In this document: positions 25,340 through 38,194 of the stretch, in pieces | How the letters are laid out: every line of letters starts with the position of its first letter | How positions within the stretch are numbered: position 1 is the stretch's first letter | Origin: Girardinichthys multiradiatus | Taxonomy: Eukaryota; Chordata; Actinopteri; Cyprinodontiformes; Goodeidae | NCBI RefSeq assembly: GCF_021462225.1 | Contig: NC_061806.1 | Location: 31,493,644 to 31,557,643 of the forward strand | Reading direction: 5' to 3' | Length of the DNA: 64,000 bases | Notes under the pieces: model-generated | Databases searched by the model: none | Told to the model about the DNA's origin: nothing | The model's input: the letters and a program-made list of their open reading frames with translations, nothing else | Translations under genes and position numbers: made by a program

Positions 25340-26950
25340 CAGATCCTTCTCAAAATATTAGCATATTGTGATAAAGTTCATTATTTTTCATAATGTAATG
25401 ATGAAAATTTAACATTCATATATTTTAGATTCATTGCACACTAACTGAAATATTTCAGGTCTTTTATTGTCTTAATACGGATGATTTTGGCATACAGCTC
25501 ATGAAAACCCAAAATTCCTATCTCACAAAATTAGCATATTTCATCTGACCAATAAAAGAAAAGTGTTTTTAATACAAAAAACGTCAACCTTCAAATAATC
25601 ATGTACAGTTATGCACTCAATACTTGGTCGGGAATCCTTTGGAGAAGTGACTGCTTCAATGCGGCGTGGCATGGAGGCAATCAGCCTGTGGCACTGCTGA
25701 GGTCTTATGGAGGCCCAGGATGCTTCGATAGCGGCCTTTAGCTCATCCAGAGTGTTGGGTCTTGAGTCTCTCAACGTTCTCTTCACAATATCCCACAGAT
25801 TCTCTATGGGGTTCAGGTCAGGAGAGTTGGCAGGCCAATTGAGCACAGTGATACCATGGTCAGTAAACCATTTACCAGTGGTTTTGGCACTGTGAGCAGG
25901 TGTCCAGGTCGTGCTGAAAAATGAAATCTTCATCTCCATAAAGCCTTTCAGCAGATGGAAGCATGAAGTGCTCCAAAATCTCCTGATAGCTAGCTGCATT
26001 GACCCTGCCCTTGATAAAACACAGTGGACCAACACCAGCAGCTGACACGGCACCCCAGACCATCACTGACTGTGGGTACTTGACACTGGACCTTCTGGCA
26101 TTTTGGCATTTCCTTCTCCCCAGTCTTCCTCCAGACTCTGGCACCTTGATTTCCGAATGACATGCAGAATTTGCTTTCATCCGAAAAAAGTACTTTGGAC
26201 CACTGAGCAACAGTCCAGTGCTGCTTCTCTGTAGCCCAGGTCAGGCGTTTCTGCCGCTGTTTCTGGTTCAAAAGTGGCTTGACCTGGGGAATGCGGCACC
26301 TGTAGCCCATTTCCTGCACACGCCTGTGCACGGTGGCTCTGGATGTTTCTACTCCAGACTCAGTCCACTGCTTCCGCAGGTCCCCCAAGGTCTGGAATCG
26401 GCCCTTCTCCACAATCTTCCTCAGGGTCCGGTCACCTCTTCTCGTTGTGCAGCGTTTTCTGCCACACTTTTTCCTTCCCACAGACTTCCCACTGAGGTGC
26501 CTTGATACAGCACTCTGGGAACAGCCTAGTCATTCAGAAATTTCTTTCTGTGTCTTACCCTCTTGCTTGAGGGTGTCAATAGTGGCCTTCTGGACAGCAG
26601 TCAGGTCGGCAGTCTTACCCAGGATTGGGGTTTTGAGTGATGAACCAGGCTGGGAGTTTTAAAGGCCTCAGGAATCTTTTGCAGGTGTTTAGAGTTAACT
26701 CGTTGATTCAGATGATTAGGTTCATAGCTCATTTAGAGACCCTTTTAATGATATGCTAATTTTGTGAGATAGGAATTTTGGGTTTTCATGAGCTGAATGC
26801 CAAAATCATCCGTATTAAGACAATAAAAGACCTGAAATATTTCAGTTAGTGTGCAATGAATCTAAAATATATGAATGTTAAATTTTCATCATGACATTAT
26901 GGAAAATAATGAACTTTATTACAATATGCTAATATTTTGAGAAGGACCTG
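25340..26950 (-). mobile_element. Tc1/mariner transposon, copy B (degenerate coding region)
   Basis: A 1,611-bp copy of the same Tc1 family. TA flanks both ends (25338-25339 and 26951-26952). The left tip reads CAGATCCTT, one change from the consensus CAGGTCCTT, and the right tip ends GGACCTG. Inverted repeats of about 200 bp are retained. Confidence 0.92.
25541..26622 (-). pseudogene. Tc1-family transposase, multiply broken (copy B)
   Basis: The transposase remnant of copy B. The start codon has changed from ATG to CTG (26620-26622 reads CAG on the + strand). An arginine CGA codon in the first HTH is now TGA, a CpG-type decay. One-base insertions near 26091 and 25901 shift the frame, so the protein lies in three overlapping pieces (25990-26481, 25872-26210, 25541-26053). 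The tail after the catalytic E matches copy C, with the same extended read-through C terminus rather than FPTMY. Confidence 0.88.
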
Positions 26951-27563
26951 TATATAGCTTTAGTGTGCATATTAAATTTAGCTAAAGACACAATCTAAAA
27001 ATGGTTGATATGTTCAATCAGCTTTTCTCTGGTATTGTCCATGTGTGGTGAAGTGGCATGATAAACAACTCACCTGCTGTTTGTCGTGTCTTTCTCAATC
27101 ATCCTCTCTCAGCTTTCTGTCTGTCAGAGCTCAACAGGAGCTGCAGATTGCAAGCATTCATATGTATGACTTCAGGTCCTCTTTCTAGAATTGGATTATC
27201 ATTTTTGGAGCTGCTCATTTTGCAGTGCTATGGTTCATTCTAAAAAAAATTCTAAATGTGTTAAAAGTAATATTGAATAGCTGAAATTGTGTTGTGTGTG
27301 TTCACTAGAGAGGAAAGTATGTGTTTCAATGCCTTGGCAAGGATCCTTGTGAGCCTGAGGGAAGAAGTTGGAAGAAGCGGGGTAATTATAAAAAGTGAAT
27401 GGAATAAGGTGGTGTGTAACTGGTGCTGATGAAGGCAAGAAAGAAAAAAAAAATGGAGGATATGTGTAGGAGGTGATTACGACATGCGGTGAGCTCAGCG
27501 ACTTGAGGATGATGCATTGGCTTGTAAGTTGTAGTGCTCCCAGTCGAACCATCACTTTTACTA

Positions 27564-28802
27564 CAGAGGTTGGACAATGAAACTGAAACATCTGGTTTTA
27601 GACCACAATAATTTATTAGTATGGTGTAGGGCCTCCTTTTGCGGCCAATACAGCATCAATTCGTCTTGGGAATGACCTATACAAGTCTTGCACAGTGGTC
27701 AGAGGGATTTTAAGCCATTCTTCTTGCAGGATAGTGGCCAGGTCACTACGTGATCCTGGTGGAGGAAAACGTTTCCTGACTCACTCCTCCAAAACACTCC
27801 AAAGTGACTCAATAATATTTAGATCTGGTGACTGTGCAGGCCATGGGAGATGTTCAACTTCACTTTCATGTTCATCAAACCAATCTTTCACCAGTCTTGC
27901 TGTGTGTATTGGTGCATTGTCATCCTGATACACAGCACCGCCTTCAGGATACAATGTTTGAACCACTGGATGCACATGGTCCTCAAGAATGGTTCGGTAG
28001 TCCTTGGCAGTGACACGCCCATCTAGCCCAAGTATTGGGCCAAGGGAATGCCATGATATGGCAGCCCAAACCATCACTGATCCACCCCATACTTCACTCT
28101 GGGCATGCAACAGTCTGGGTGGTAAGCTTCTTTGGGGCTTCTCCACACCGTAACTCTCCCGGATGTGGGGAAAACAGTAAAGGTGGACTCATCCGAGAAC
28201 AATACATGTTTCACATTGTCCACAGCCCAAGATTTGCGCTCTTTGCACCATTGAAACCGACGTTTGGCATTGGCATGAGTGACCAAAGGTTTGGCTATAG
28301 CAGCCCGGCACGTGTATATTGACCATGTGGAGCTCCCGACAGACTGTTCTGGTGGAAACAGGAGAGTTGAGGTGCACATTTATTTCTGCCGTGATTTTAT
28401 GTTTTTTGGATACAATCCGGGTTAGCATCCAAACGTCTCATTCAAACAGCTTCCTCTTGCATCCACAGTTAATCTTGTTGAATGTGGTTCGTCCTTCTTG
28501 GTGGTATGCTGACATTACCCTGGATACCGTGGCTCTTGATACATCACAAAGACAGATGCAACAGCAATACGTGCACCAACAATTTGTCCTCTTTTGAACT
28601 CTGGTATGTCACCCATAATGTTGTGTGCATTTCAATATTTTGTGCAAAACTGTGCTCTTACCCTGCTAATTGAACCTTCACACTCTGCTCTTACTGGTGC
28701 AATGTGGAATCAATGAAGACTGGCTACCAGGCTGGTCCAATTTAGCCATGAAACCTCCCACACTAAAATGACAGGTGTTTCAGTTTCATTGTCCAACCCG
28801 TG
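27564..28802 (-). mobile_element. Tc1/mariner transposon of a second family (D36E-type)
   Basis: A 1,239-bp element with short inverted ends: CAGAGGTTGGACAATGAAAC on the left and its near-complement GTTTCATTGTCCAACCCGTG on the right. TA flanks both sides (27562-27563 and 28803-28804). The left TIR is continuous with CTGAAACA and the right with TGTTTCA. It is distinct in sequence and length from the 1.6-kb Tc1 copies in this window. Confidence 0.88.
27616..28616 (-). pseudogene. Tc1/mariner transposase, D36E spacing, frameshifted
   Basis: The coding region runs from ATG at 28616 (MGDIPEFKRGQIVGARIAVA) to the typical ending AAKGGPTPY and TAA at 27616. Its length of 1,001 bp is not a multiple of three and it lies in several frames. 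The catalytic motifs are readable: LFSDESTF, then YQDDNAPIHTA, then SPDLNIIESLW. I count 36 residues between the second catalytic D (DN) and the E, not 34. Family knowledge: DD36E spacing with an element of about 1.2 kb is described for the Incomer group of Tc1/mariner. This copy is inactive because of the frameshifts. Confidence 0.8.
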
Positions 28803-30960
28803 TACATCTTGGCCCATATTTCATTCTGGAAGACTGATGCAGAGACACAAACATAAACAAGATTCTGGAACACCAATTTACTTAAATGCATACTTAAGTT
28901 TCTAAAATTACTACGTTTTCAGAGTTATGCTAGTGTAACACACTGTGATGACTTTCAGGTGCCTCTGCAACTCTGAGGCTTTACATTTACCACCCCTGAC
29001 TTCTATGGTTCACTAAGCAGCATCAGATTATATCTTAAATTAATTTTTAGACAACTAAAACCTACACTGCTCAGTTTTAGCTCTCGCACTGTTTAACGTT
29101 AATATGCTGTCATTGGGTCAGGAGACATAGCAATAACATTCACAGCCTTGCCGATGAGGCACAGCTTTGTACTCACAGCTTTAATGGTTTAATAAAAGAG
29201 AATAACCTATAAAGCTCCTGATTTGAAAAAAAAAAAACAAAAACAAAAAAACTAACTGCTGCACCTTTTAGACAACAAGTCATTGATGCCAGATAATTCT
29301 CTTTGCCTCAGTCTAGACAATCCTAAAGTTTTAGTCATTGGTGCAGACCTTAAGTGGTAGAAATCTACAGCACAACTTTAAAAACTTGCAGTGATACCTG
29401 AAGATCAAGTAAATTAATGTAGGTCTTATGTTTGACCAAAAGCTATATTTTTTACATTGCATTCAAATGTAATTTAATATTCATATAAAATGTTTATTAT
29501 ATTTTGGGGATATAAAACAACTAAAGTGTTGCAGGTTTACATGCCTGCTGAGCTCAAATTTATTCATACCCCAGGCTGATTTAGGTTTAAAGTAAACTTG
29601 TATTATTATGAACCTGTTTCTTAACCCCGGTAAGTAATTTTCTCCAATTTGTCTCAAATTGGTGAAAACTTTCAGTAAAAATATACAAAAGCTGGTCAGC
29701 AATTATAAAAAGGTAATAATTACTGGTTTTGTTCAAATGCAATAAAAAATGTTCATTTCAAAGCTTATACCCATTGTAATATCAGGAAATGCCCATGCCT
29801 TTTGCAATCAGAAACAAACCACCTGATTAAAAGAAACAAGTTTTAAATATATGACTGATAGGGATGTTAATTATTGTGGGTTTAAATGTATTTTAAAATT
29901 AGCAATATCAATACACACTTCTCTTTTCTTTAGCAAGACAGCCTTGCAGAAAACCTCTCATTGTTTTTGTTAATTAGTTTAAGTTACCATAAGTGTGGGA
30001 TCACATTGCCATCTTCAATGTTTTTTCTTATGATATTATTTGTCCCAAGGAGCAAATGTGTCAGTTGTAAAAAGGAATAAAAATAAATACATTTAGTCAG
30101 ATTTGTAGTTTGTCATTTAACACAACCAAAATGGCTTGACAAATAGAACTGGCACACATTTTCAGTATTATATCTGAAGGGTTAAAACATGGTTTGTAAT
30201 TTGTGAGATACAATTGTGTAAATGGCAAAAAAAGAAGAACAGCTAAAACGTAATAATAAGTAATGTGGAAATGTAGTCTCATTCTTGTGAGCCCAATATC
30301 AGACACATTGTTATACAACTGGAAGCGATTGGTGTTTCGTTACTAATCCTTACATAAATCCAAGGCTTTTTCTGAATGTCTGTACAGGGAAACTTGCTCT
30401 GCTTTAATCAATAGTTTATGTCTGTAAAATGGAGCAATAATAAAAACAAATGTGAGGCACTGTTCCTGTCTGTATGCAAAGCATTTTCATTATACATTCT
30501 GTTTCAAAGACCGCTGCAGTCACAACTTCCACAAGCACAACGCCATGGCTACTGTTCGCAGTGCTGTATTAGGCACCATCTTGTTTTCTCTCATCGCCTC
30601 AATCACATGCACACGTGCACACACATAAACAGGAAAGCCATTATTTGCAGACTGTCTGTAAAGTGCCAGGACCCTATGCCCTCAGCTTGTTATAAACCCA
30701 GGAGTCGCTGACTGCAAACATATAAAACAGGACACACAGCAGGTTGCTGCCTCTAATAATGATCTGCTGGGTGACAGTGGTGCACATGACTAGTGGTGTT
30801 TTACATGCTCTGGTGCAGTGTGTGGATGTCATTCTGTGTTGTGCAAGTTAGAGTGGTCATAATGTACATCCACCTTCATACTCTCTCTCATGTTCATGTT
30901 TTTGATATGCCGATATGTTTAGATACAGTGTGCGCTTTATGGTATTGTATGTGTAAGTGT

Positions 30961-30963
<3 letters not shown>
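28803..30963. other. Unassigned AT-rich DNA
   Basis: An A-rich run near 29229. No gene or element was recognised. Confidence 0.4.
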
Positions 30964-30995
<32 letters not shown>

Positions 30996-31013
30996 TGAGT
31001 GTGTGTGTGTGTA
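30964..31013. repeat. (TG)n microsatellite
   Basis: A run of TG dinucleotides with one interruption (TCTGAG). ORFs across it on both strands are artefacts. Confidence 0.95.
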
Positions 31014-31316
31014 ATAGTGGGTAATAGCAAATTTATAGGCATGCCTCCATGCTCTTCAATGGTGTGAGACTGAGCCATGAATCAGCTCGGCCTGTAATGA
31101 ATTCCCATGGCCCATGAAAGATAGAGGGGAGGAAAACAGGAGGAGGAAGAGCAGGAGTAGAAGAAAGAAGAGGAGCAAAGGCGTGACAAAGGAGATGAGG
31201 CAGGAGCAGAGGGGAATGTGGTTGGAAAAGTGAAAGAAAAAAATAAAAGAGAATAACAAGGGAGGGAACAACAGTGTAAGGCTGCATGGGTTCATTTACT
31301 GATCACAAAAAACATA

Positions 31317-31680
31317 CAGTACAGACCAAAGGTTTGGACACACCTTCTCATTCAAAGAGTTTTCTTTATTTTCATGACTATGAATATTGTAGCTTCACAC
31401 TGAAGGCATCAAAACTATAAATTAACACATGTGGAATTATATACTGAACAAAAAGTGTGAAACAACTGAAAATATGTCTTATATTCTAGGTTCTTCAAAG
31501 TAGCCACCTTTTCCTTTGATTACTGCTACGCACACTCTTGGCATTCTGTTGATGAGCTTCAGGAGGTAGTCACCTGAAATGGTTTTCACTTCACAGGTGT
31601 GCCTTGTCAGGTTTAATAAGTGGGATTTCAAGCCTTATAAATGGGGTTGGGACCATCAGTTGTGCTGCTAAAGAACATAA
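31317..31680. mobile_element. Non-autonomous Tc1 remnant
   Basis: Starts after TA with CAGTACAGACCAAAGGTTTGGACACACC, a known type of fish Tc1 terminus. It continues with an antisense transposase C-terminal end (CAAAGTAGCCACCTTTTCCT, ACTCTTGGCATTCTGTTGAT). It then passes directly into leader-like sequence (CTTATAAATGGGGTTGGGAC). Most of the coding region is missing, and no matching right terminus was found before 31840. Confidence 0.6.
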
Positions 31681-32429
31681 GTTGGTTGGTTAAAATACAC
31701 AAACAAAAGAAAATAAAAACACCTCTAGATCATGAAAATAACATTTACTTTGGTAACACTAACTTATTAAGAGCAGTTTATAGAACTTTGTCAGATCTTC
31801 TTGGAAAGAAGTCTAGAAAGTTGAAACTCATTTTACAATGAGACAATGACCTAAAAACTACAGAAAATGAAATATTCCGCTTTGGCATGGGTCTCTTCTG
31901 TGATTAGTTATACTAATTCGCATATTAATTAATAGGAATGGACTGGACAGTCTAAATTAGGATGTATGGAGGAAAGGTGTGCGGTAATATGTGTACACAT
32001 GGTTTTGCACAACTTATACAGCAACATATTTGTGTGTGCCGTCAGTTGCAAGATTTCTCACGACCACCAACATTTAGTATGAAAGCTGCCCACTGCATAA
32101 GGCCCCTGGTGAAGCTGCATTTTACTTGCTGATCACATGATAAATGCCAGAAACCCCAACAATCGATTGTATTTGGGCATTATATTGAAATTAAAGAGCT
32201 ATACTTAAAACCTATAGACCGCCAAGACTATCTAATAAAGCAGAAGCTATGGAATTTGTATAATTACCTTTAAAATGAATAGTAATTTTAAGGGTAATTT
32301 TATAAATTCATCTTTTTCCAGCTAAGAGTTTTGTTGCAGAGTTTCGGACCAACTGTGAAAACAATCAAGGGGAAAAGTGCCTTCCAAAATTTAGAAAACG
32401 GAATGAAATAATGAATAACCATTTCTTTA

Positions 32430-32786
32430 GGGCTGCATGGTGGTGCAGTTGGTAGCACTGTTGCCTTGCAGCAAGAAGGTCCTGGGTTCAATTCCCATCC
32501 AGGGGTCTTTCAGCATGGAGTTTGCATGTTCTCCCTGTGCATGTGTAGGTTTTCACTGGGTACTCTGGCTTCCTCCCACTGTCCAAAGACATGCCTGTTA
32601 GGGTAATTGGTCTCTCTAAATTGCCCTTAGGTGTATGAATGAGTGTGTGCATGGTTGTTTGTTGCCCTGCGATGGATTGGTGACCTGTCCAGGGCGTACC
32701 CTGCCTCTCGCCCATAGACTGCTGGAGATAGGCACCAGCTTCCCTGCGACCCACTAAGGAATAAGCGGTAGAAAATGACTGACTAA
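32430..32786 (+). mobile_element. tRNA-derived SINE, full length
   Basis: The tRNA-like head has an A box (TGGTGCAGTTGGTAG) and a B box (GGTTCAATTCC), the internal promoter for RNA polymerase III. The body has GGAGTTTGCATGTTCTCCCT and GCGATGGATTGGTGACCTGT. The 3' end is AAGCGGTAGAAAATGACTGA. About 357 bp. The ORF on the opposite strand is an artefact. Confidence 0.85.
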
Positions 32787-33063
32787 CATCTTTTTTGTTT
32801 CTTTTTTTCACAGTAACCTCATCAGTTTGAACACATTTCACAAATAATAAAAAAGTTTCGGACCAGTTATGTTGAGTTACACTGACTGGCCGAAAACAAT
32901 ACATATGTCCCTTAGGATTCAGAAGTTCAGAAGTCCAATGTGTGTCCTGATTGGAGAAACCATGCTCTCTTGGGCAATAATCAAAAACTCAGTCTTATAT
33001 TTTAACCACATTATTTTTTCTTTTAATCATCAGGCAAAAGTATGCTGACTGGTACTGGACTGA

Positions 33064-33448
33064 GGGCTGCATGCTGGCGCAGTTGGTAGAACTGTTGGGT
33101 TGCAGCAAGAAGATCTTGTGTTCAACTCCCAGCCGGGGATCTTTCTGCATGGAGTTTGGATGTTCTCTTCGTTCATGTGTAGGATGTGTAGGATCTCTCC
33201 GGATACTCCGACTTCCTCCCACAGTCTAAAAACATGACTTTTAGGTTTATTGGTCTTTCTCAGTTGCCCTTAGCTATGAATGGGTGTGTGCATGATTGTT
33301 TGTCCTGTGTTTCTCTGAGTTGCCCTGCGATAGACTGGCAACCTGTCCAAGGGGGTACTCCGCCTCTTGCCCGTAGACAGCTGGAGATAGGCACCAGCTA
33401 CCCCGCAATCCTGTCCGGAAGAAGCGGGTATAGAAAATGAATGGATGG
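33064..33448 (+). mobile_element. tRNA-derived SINE, full length
   Basis: Head GGGCTGCATGCTGGCGCAGT with a decayed B box (TGTTCAACTCC). The body matches the copy at 32430, with a small duplication around AGGATGTGTAGGAT. Tail GAAAATGAATGGATGG. Confidence 0.83.
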
Positions 33449-33585
33449 TACTGGATTGCACTGTGTGTAACAGGGTATTTGTCGATGAAAATCATTGTCA
33501 CATTTTATTATCACAAGATCTTTTGCCTCCCCTAACTTGTAGAAATTTTTTTTTTATATATTGGGTAATAAGTGAATAGTTGTTG

Positions 33586-33893
33586 TTAGCACTGTTGCCT
33601 TGCAGCAAGAAGGTCCTGGGGTTGACTCCCAGCTGGGGGGGTCTTTCTGCATGGAGTTTGCATGTTCTCCCCGTGCATGTGTGTGTTCTCATGTGTGGGT
33701 CTCTCTAAATTGCCCTTAGGTGTGAATGGGTGTGTGCATGGTTGTTTGTCCTGCATGTTTCTGTGTTGCCCTGCAATGGATTGGCGACCTGTCCAGAATG
33801 TACCCCGCCTCCCGGCCGTTGACTGCGGGAGATAGGCCCCAGCTTCCCCGCGACCCACTACGGAAGAACCGGTATAGAAAATGACTGACTGAC
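33586..33893 (+). mobile_element. tRNA-derived SINE, head truncated
   Basis: Starts within the tRNA-like head (TAGCACTGTTGCCTTGCAGC). The body lacks part of the middle after CATGTGTGTGTTCTCATG. The tail is AGAAAATGACTGACTGACTG. Confidence 0.82.
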
Positions 33894-34550
33894 TGGTGAA
33901 TGGTCAGCAAGTCTACTAGATATTTCAGCCAACCTCTATAAATAGTATTGAAATAGTACTCCAGTTTGGGAATTTGCTTCAGTGGCTTCACATTTTTAAT
34001 CTTTTGTAACTTAGTGGTATATCAGGTATGGTCTTGTGACATTCGGTGAAATGTGTTCAATTAGTGAGTAAACCTGTTACATGTCACCATATTACTGTTT
34101 TTGTGTGTAATTGGTAATTTCTTCATATTGTGCGTGGTAGGAAACAACCCGAAGAAACAATTAGGCCTTTTGTTTGTCTGTTGCTTTCCTTTGTAGCTAA
34201 ACAATGAAACACAGATGTACAAGATTCAGTTAGAAAACCTGGGATGTGGTTCAAGAAGAGGTGGCATCTGAGAATTTATTGCTTTCACGGCTGATGTGAC
34301 CCAATCTGAAGATGCTCTCCGGTTGTCTCTAGCACGCCTGCTCTTTTAGTTTCAATCAAATCCCTCATCACAAACTTTAATTGCTTTTGTATACCAGCTG
34401 TTTTTTTGTTTTTTTTTTGCTTTACCCACTGTCAGTCCTTAAATATAATTCACAACCAGAAAGCTAGCAAACAAGACACTATTGAATAGTTCTGTCAGCC
34501 TTTCTTGTTTTGTATCATTTTATATTGATCAGAGCTCACAATCATTTGTT

Positions 34551-34890
34551 TGTCAGTCAGTCAGTCATTCATTTTCTACCGCTTATTCCATAGTGGGTCA
34601 TGGGGGAGCTGGTGCCTATCTCTAGCAGTCTATGGGTGAAAGGCGGGGTACACCCTGGACAGGTCGCCAGTCCATCGCAGGGCAGCACACAAACAACCAT
34701 GCACACACTCATTCATACACCTAAGGGCAATTTAAATTGACCAATTAACCTAACAGGCATGTCTTTGGACTGTGGGAGCAAGCCGGAGTACCCGGTGAGA
34801 ACCCACGCATGCACGGGGAGAACATGCAAACTCCATGTAGAAAGACCCCCGGCTAGGAATTGAACCCAGGACCTTCTTGCTGCAAGGCAT
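34551..34890 (-). mobile_element. tRNA-derived SINE, minus strand
   Basis: Reverse copy: the tail GTCAGTCAGTCAGTCATTCA is at the left, and the head ends at the right in TTGCTGCAAGGCA. The first part of the tRNA-like head is missing. The body is well preserved (GACAGGTCGCCAGTCCATCG, GGAGAACATGCAAACTCCAT). Confidence 0.85.
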
Positions 34891-36706
34891 TTGTTTGTAT
34901 GATGTCAAATTTGCCTTCAGGCAAAACAGTGAGAGAAAAGTCGGATAACACTTCGACTTCACAAGAATATTTTTGATAAAATGGCTCCTGCAGTGTATAT
35001 GAAACAGGAAATAATATGTTTGAGAGTTACTTTAAGAGTAATATCTGTGAGGAACAATTCTCACGTTCATCATTTTTCATGTTAAGAATGCATAAATGTA
35101 TAAATTGACACAATAACTTAGTCCAAAATATATCTGTCTATAAGTCTGTTTCACCTTCAGCTAACCAACTGCTTTCAGTGTGACTCTCCCTGGTGAAGTA
35201 AGTCTAAGCTATTGCTATGACCCATACAAATAAAGATTTGTCCTTTAAGCTCGACACTCTGAATCTTGAACCAAGAAAGGCATAAGTTCTTTAATTGCTC
35301 TTTTGTCTGCTTCATAAGTAATTATGGTCATGAGTTGCTATCAACCGAAACACAGTGAAGAAGCCCACAGCTTGTTTGAACTGTTTGTATGGCAGTATTT
35401 TTTTTCTCATGAGAAAAATTAAACAGTAACCGACATGATATATACAATTTTCAGTACTGCGGAAACCACAACTTATTGTTTGCAGGTAAAAATGCTGGAG
35501 TTGACATCTTTTTTAAAGCCTGCTTTTAGTACTAATTTAAAGGACAGTTTAACTTTAACTGTCTTAAATGCATTTGATTATTTCTAGACTAATTTAAAAT
35601 CCTTTGACTGATCAAACCTGTAATGGATAACTGAATGACTTAACACTGATTACACATGTGATTTGTGATTTGATAAACCTTCACACTATAAAAATTTGAA
35701 CCAATCCAACAAACACACTCAAACAGTAGAACCATGAAAAACATCTTAATTTTAACTTTATTTAACCCGGTATAGATTTAATTCATTCTTTTTTTAACCT
35801 GGGTTAACCTTTTTAACATGTAAACAAAAACAAAGAAAAGAAAAAACACTTAAGTAATGTCTTGTTTCTTCTTGTTTAACTTTTTCTCACTACCAGGAGG
35901 AATAAGCAGAATATAGCTGAATGAATGTATATTGTTGCACGTGCTTAGTGAGGAGAATAGGAAGGACTGAAATAACTGCATGAAAGCAACAAGAAGCTGT
36001 TTGATTAATAAAACACAATGGAAAATGAAAATACTGTATGTCATAAATGCATGTTGATATGCTTGAGAGTGATCAGTCTTATATTGTCCTGAAACAGCCT
36101 TGATTTCCTAAGCATGTATCCTCATTTTTACTTTTTGGGTAAGTACACCCCTCTGCATCTTAGCATTTGTGCATCTAACTGATACTAGTCCGTCTAGCAG
36201 TTTTCTTTGCAAATCTTGTCTTGTTGCAATTTGTATTTCTTATTTAATCTTTCTTCATTCTAAGTGCAGCAGAACAGGTTTTTATGGTGGCTATTTTATT
36301 CTACCATCTGAAATCACACTAGCACAATAGATTTGCAGATGTTTCACATGCCTGCAGGTTGGGTGCATCCCCCATCTTCTCAGGCAAAAGAATACTAACT
36401 GACGATCTGCGATACATTAACAGCTCACCTACCAGGGCAGACAAAATGAACACTGCTACATTAACTGCACAATATGTTGGAGATCAGCGTAATAAGCAGT
36501 GGGTTTGACGGTGTTTTTTTATTTTTTTTTCTCAGCACCCATGAGCCTGGTTGTGTAGGATGGGTTTTTTTTTTTCTAACAATGCTGTAATTCGCATGTG
36601 GGTTTTAATAAAATAACCAACAATGCTGTTCGCTTTAGACTTTTCATGCTGAGATTTCTGTAGTCCAATGAGAGTGTTACCAGCATAAATTCACAGTTGC
36701 TGTGTG

Positions 36707-36757
<51 letters not shown>

Positions 36758-37895
36758 CATAAACTAAAATTCTCAGAGCCTTTTTCTTCTGTTTTTTCTA
36801 TACTTAGTTATTTAATCAAGATTAGACCCTCCCAAAAAGAAGCTTCCATGTGGAGATATCTCTGGTGACATCACATAAGACATAATCCATTACAGTTATT
36901 TTGAGTGTTGTTGTTGTTTTTATTCTTAGTTGCATGTTTTTGCTAAGATTTTCCACCAAATGTATTCACTTGTATTCTGTCTGGCTGCAGTACAATTTCA
37001 AGAAAAGTTGCTAATAAAAAGGAACAAATCTATTTGTGTTTTCATTATCAAATGCCTTCAGTGATCATTTTGAGCCAAGTTCTTATTAAAACCACATGGC
37101 ATTGCATTGAGATGATTTTTCAAGAGCCAACAATGCTTCCTGCAGAACTGTTGCATCACCCGCTACTTTTGCCAAAAAGGATCCCAAGGCAGACAGATTT
37201 GTAAGGAGCCCAAGCTTACCATTTGGCCTAAGCAGACATGCAAGTGGAATGAGTCTAGACTCTTTCACAAAACAGTGCTGACTGACGAGTTACTCTAGGT
37301 CTGATCATTTATAAATCACAAATGAAGCCGGTAATATTCAGTGCCTGTGAGCTTTAAAAAATGTATGTGGCAGAGTGGAACTAAAAGAGGCATGGAGTGG
37401 AGTGCAGTACAGCAGGGTCAATATAGAATGGCACACGTCATGGGGTCGGAAACCTCATAAGTGGGATTTGACAGTTTTTCTGTTTTGTTTTATTTTTTGG
37501 CAAAACTATAACTGAAGAAAATATACTTAGCTGAAATCCGGTGATCTGTTCTATCTCGCTGTTCTTCAGGGGAACTCATCCAAATGTATGTTTGTGCCAA
37601 GAAACATACATTTGGATCTTATACTCGGGCAGAGAGGTGTATTTTCGCTTTAAGTCCCCGGGCCAGCTGGCTGCATGGTGTGTTTTTGTCACTTCACACA
37701 CTTAAGGCAAATGTTGGGTTATCCATTCGAAGGTCAGCCAACACAAGGATGGAGTACTTTGTCAGTCAGGGGCATAACAGTGGAGAGTTGATTTCAAGCC
37801 CCTTTACCACCGCTGTTCTTTCACTAACACATAAAGAGGACATCTTGAAGTGTTCTGTGAAAGGGGCTTACCACCTTGCTAAAAGGTACAGGGTA
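34891..37895. other. Unassigned AT-rich DNA with a TA microsatellite
   Basis: Besides the TA run at 36708, nothing is assigned. The 121-codon frame at 37584-37949 lacks domains and splice context. Confidence 0.4.
36708..36755. repeat. (TA)n microsatellite
   Basis: 48 bp of uninterrupted TA repeats. No gene nearby. Confidence 0.95.
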
Positions 37896-38000
37896 GTTGT
37901 GGTTCAGTGGGAGATTGATCATCTTAGAGTTGGAAAATTAAGTGTTTGATCTACTATCCAGAAGCTGTGGCAGTGGGGAAAACCCTGCCTCCCATTGCCA
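37896..38000 (+). mobile_element. tRNA-like SINE head, degenerate
   Basis: GTGGTTCAGTGGGAGA resembles an A box and GTGTTTGATCTACT a decayed B box about 45 bp on. The rest is not recognisable. It is probably a SINE head rather than a tRNA gene, because the acceptor stem is not complementary. Confidence 0.35.
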
Positions 38001-38194
38001 GTGCCGCATATATTCAGGTTGTACAAATCAAAACTTTGGACTTTGGCTGTTACATCTGCAAGAGGTTGGTCAACATTATATTTAACCCTATGGATTAAGA
38101 ATATATCATTCCAGTTCAAATGTGAATAAAGGCAGACAACCGAATAATTATTGCAATATACTGTTATGCATGGTTTAGTTGGAACTGATTACGG

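Noticed and set aside
30793..31014. Cysteine/valine-rich ORF
   Set aside because: Produced by translation of the TG microsatellite.
32430..32510. A possible tRNA gene (A and B boxes)
   Set aside because: The boxes belong to the head of a SINE repeated several times nearby, and no closed acceptor stem is present.
37584..37949. 121-codon ORF with no overlap to a known element
   Set aside because: No recognisable domain, no splice context and no codon-bias evidence. An ORF of this length can occur by chance over 64 kb.
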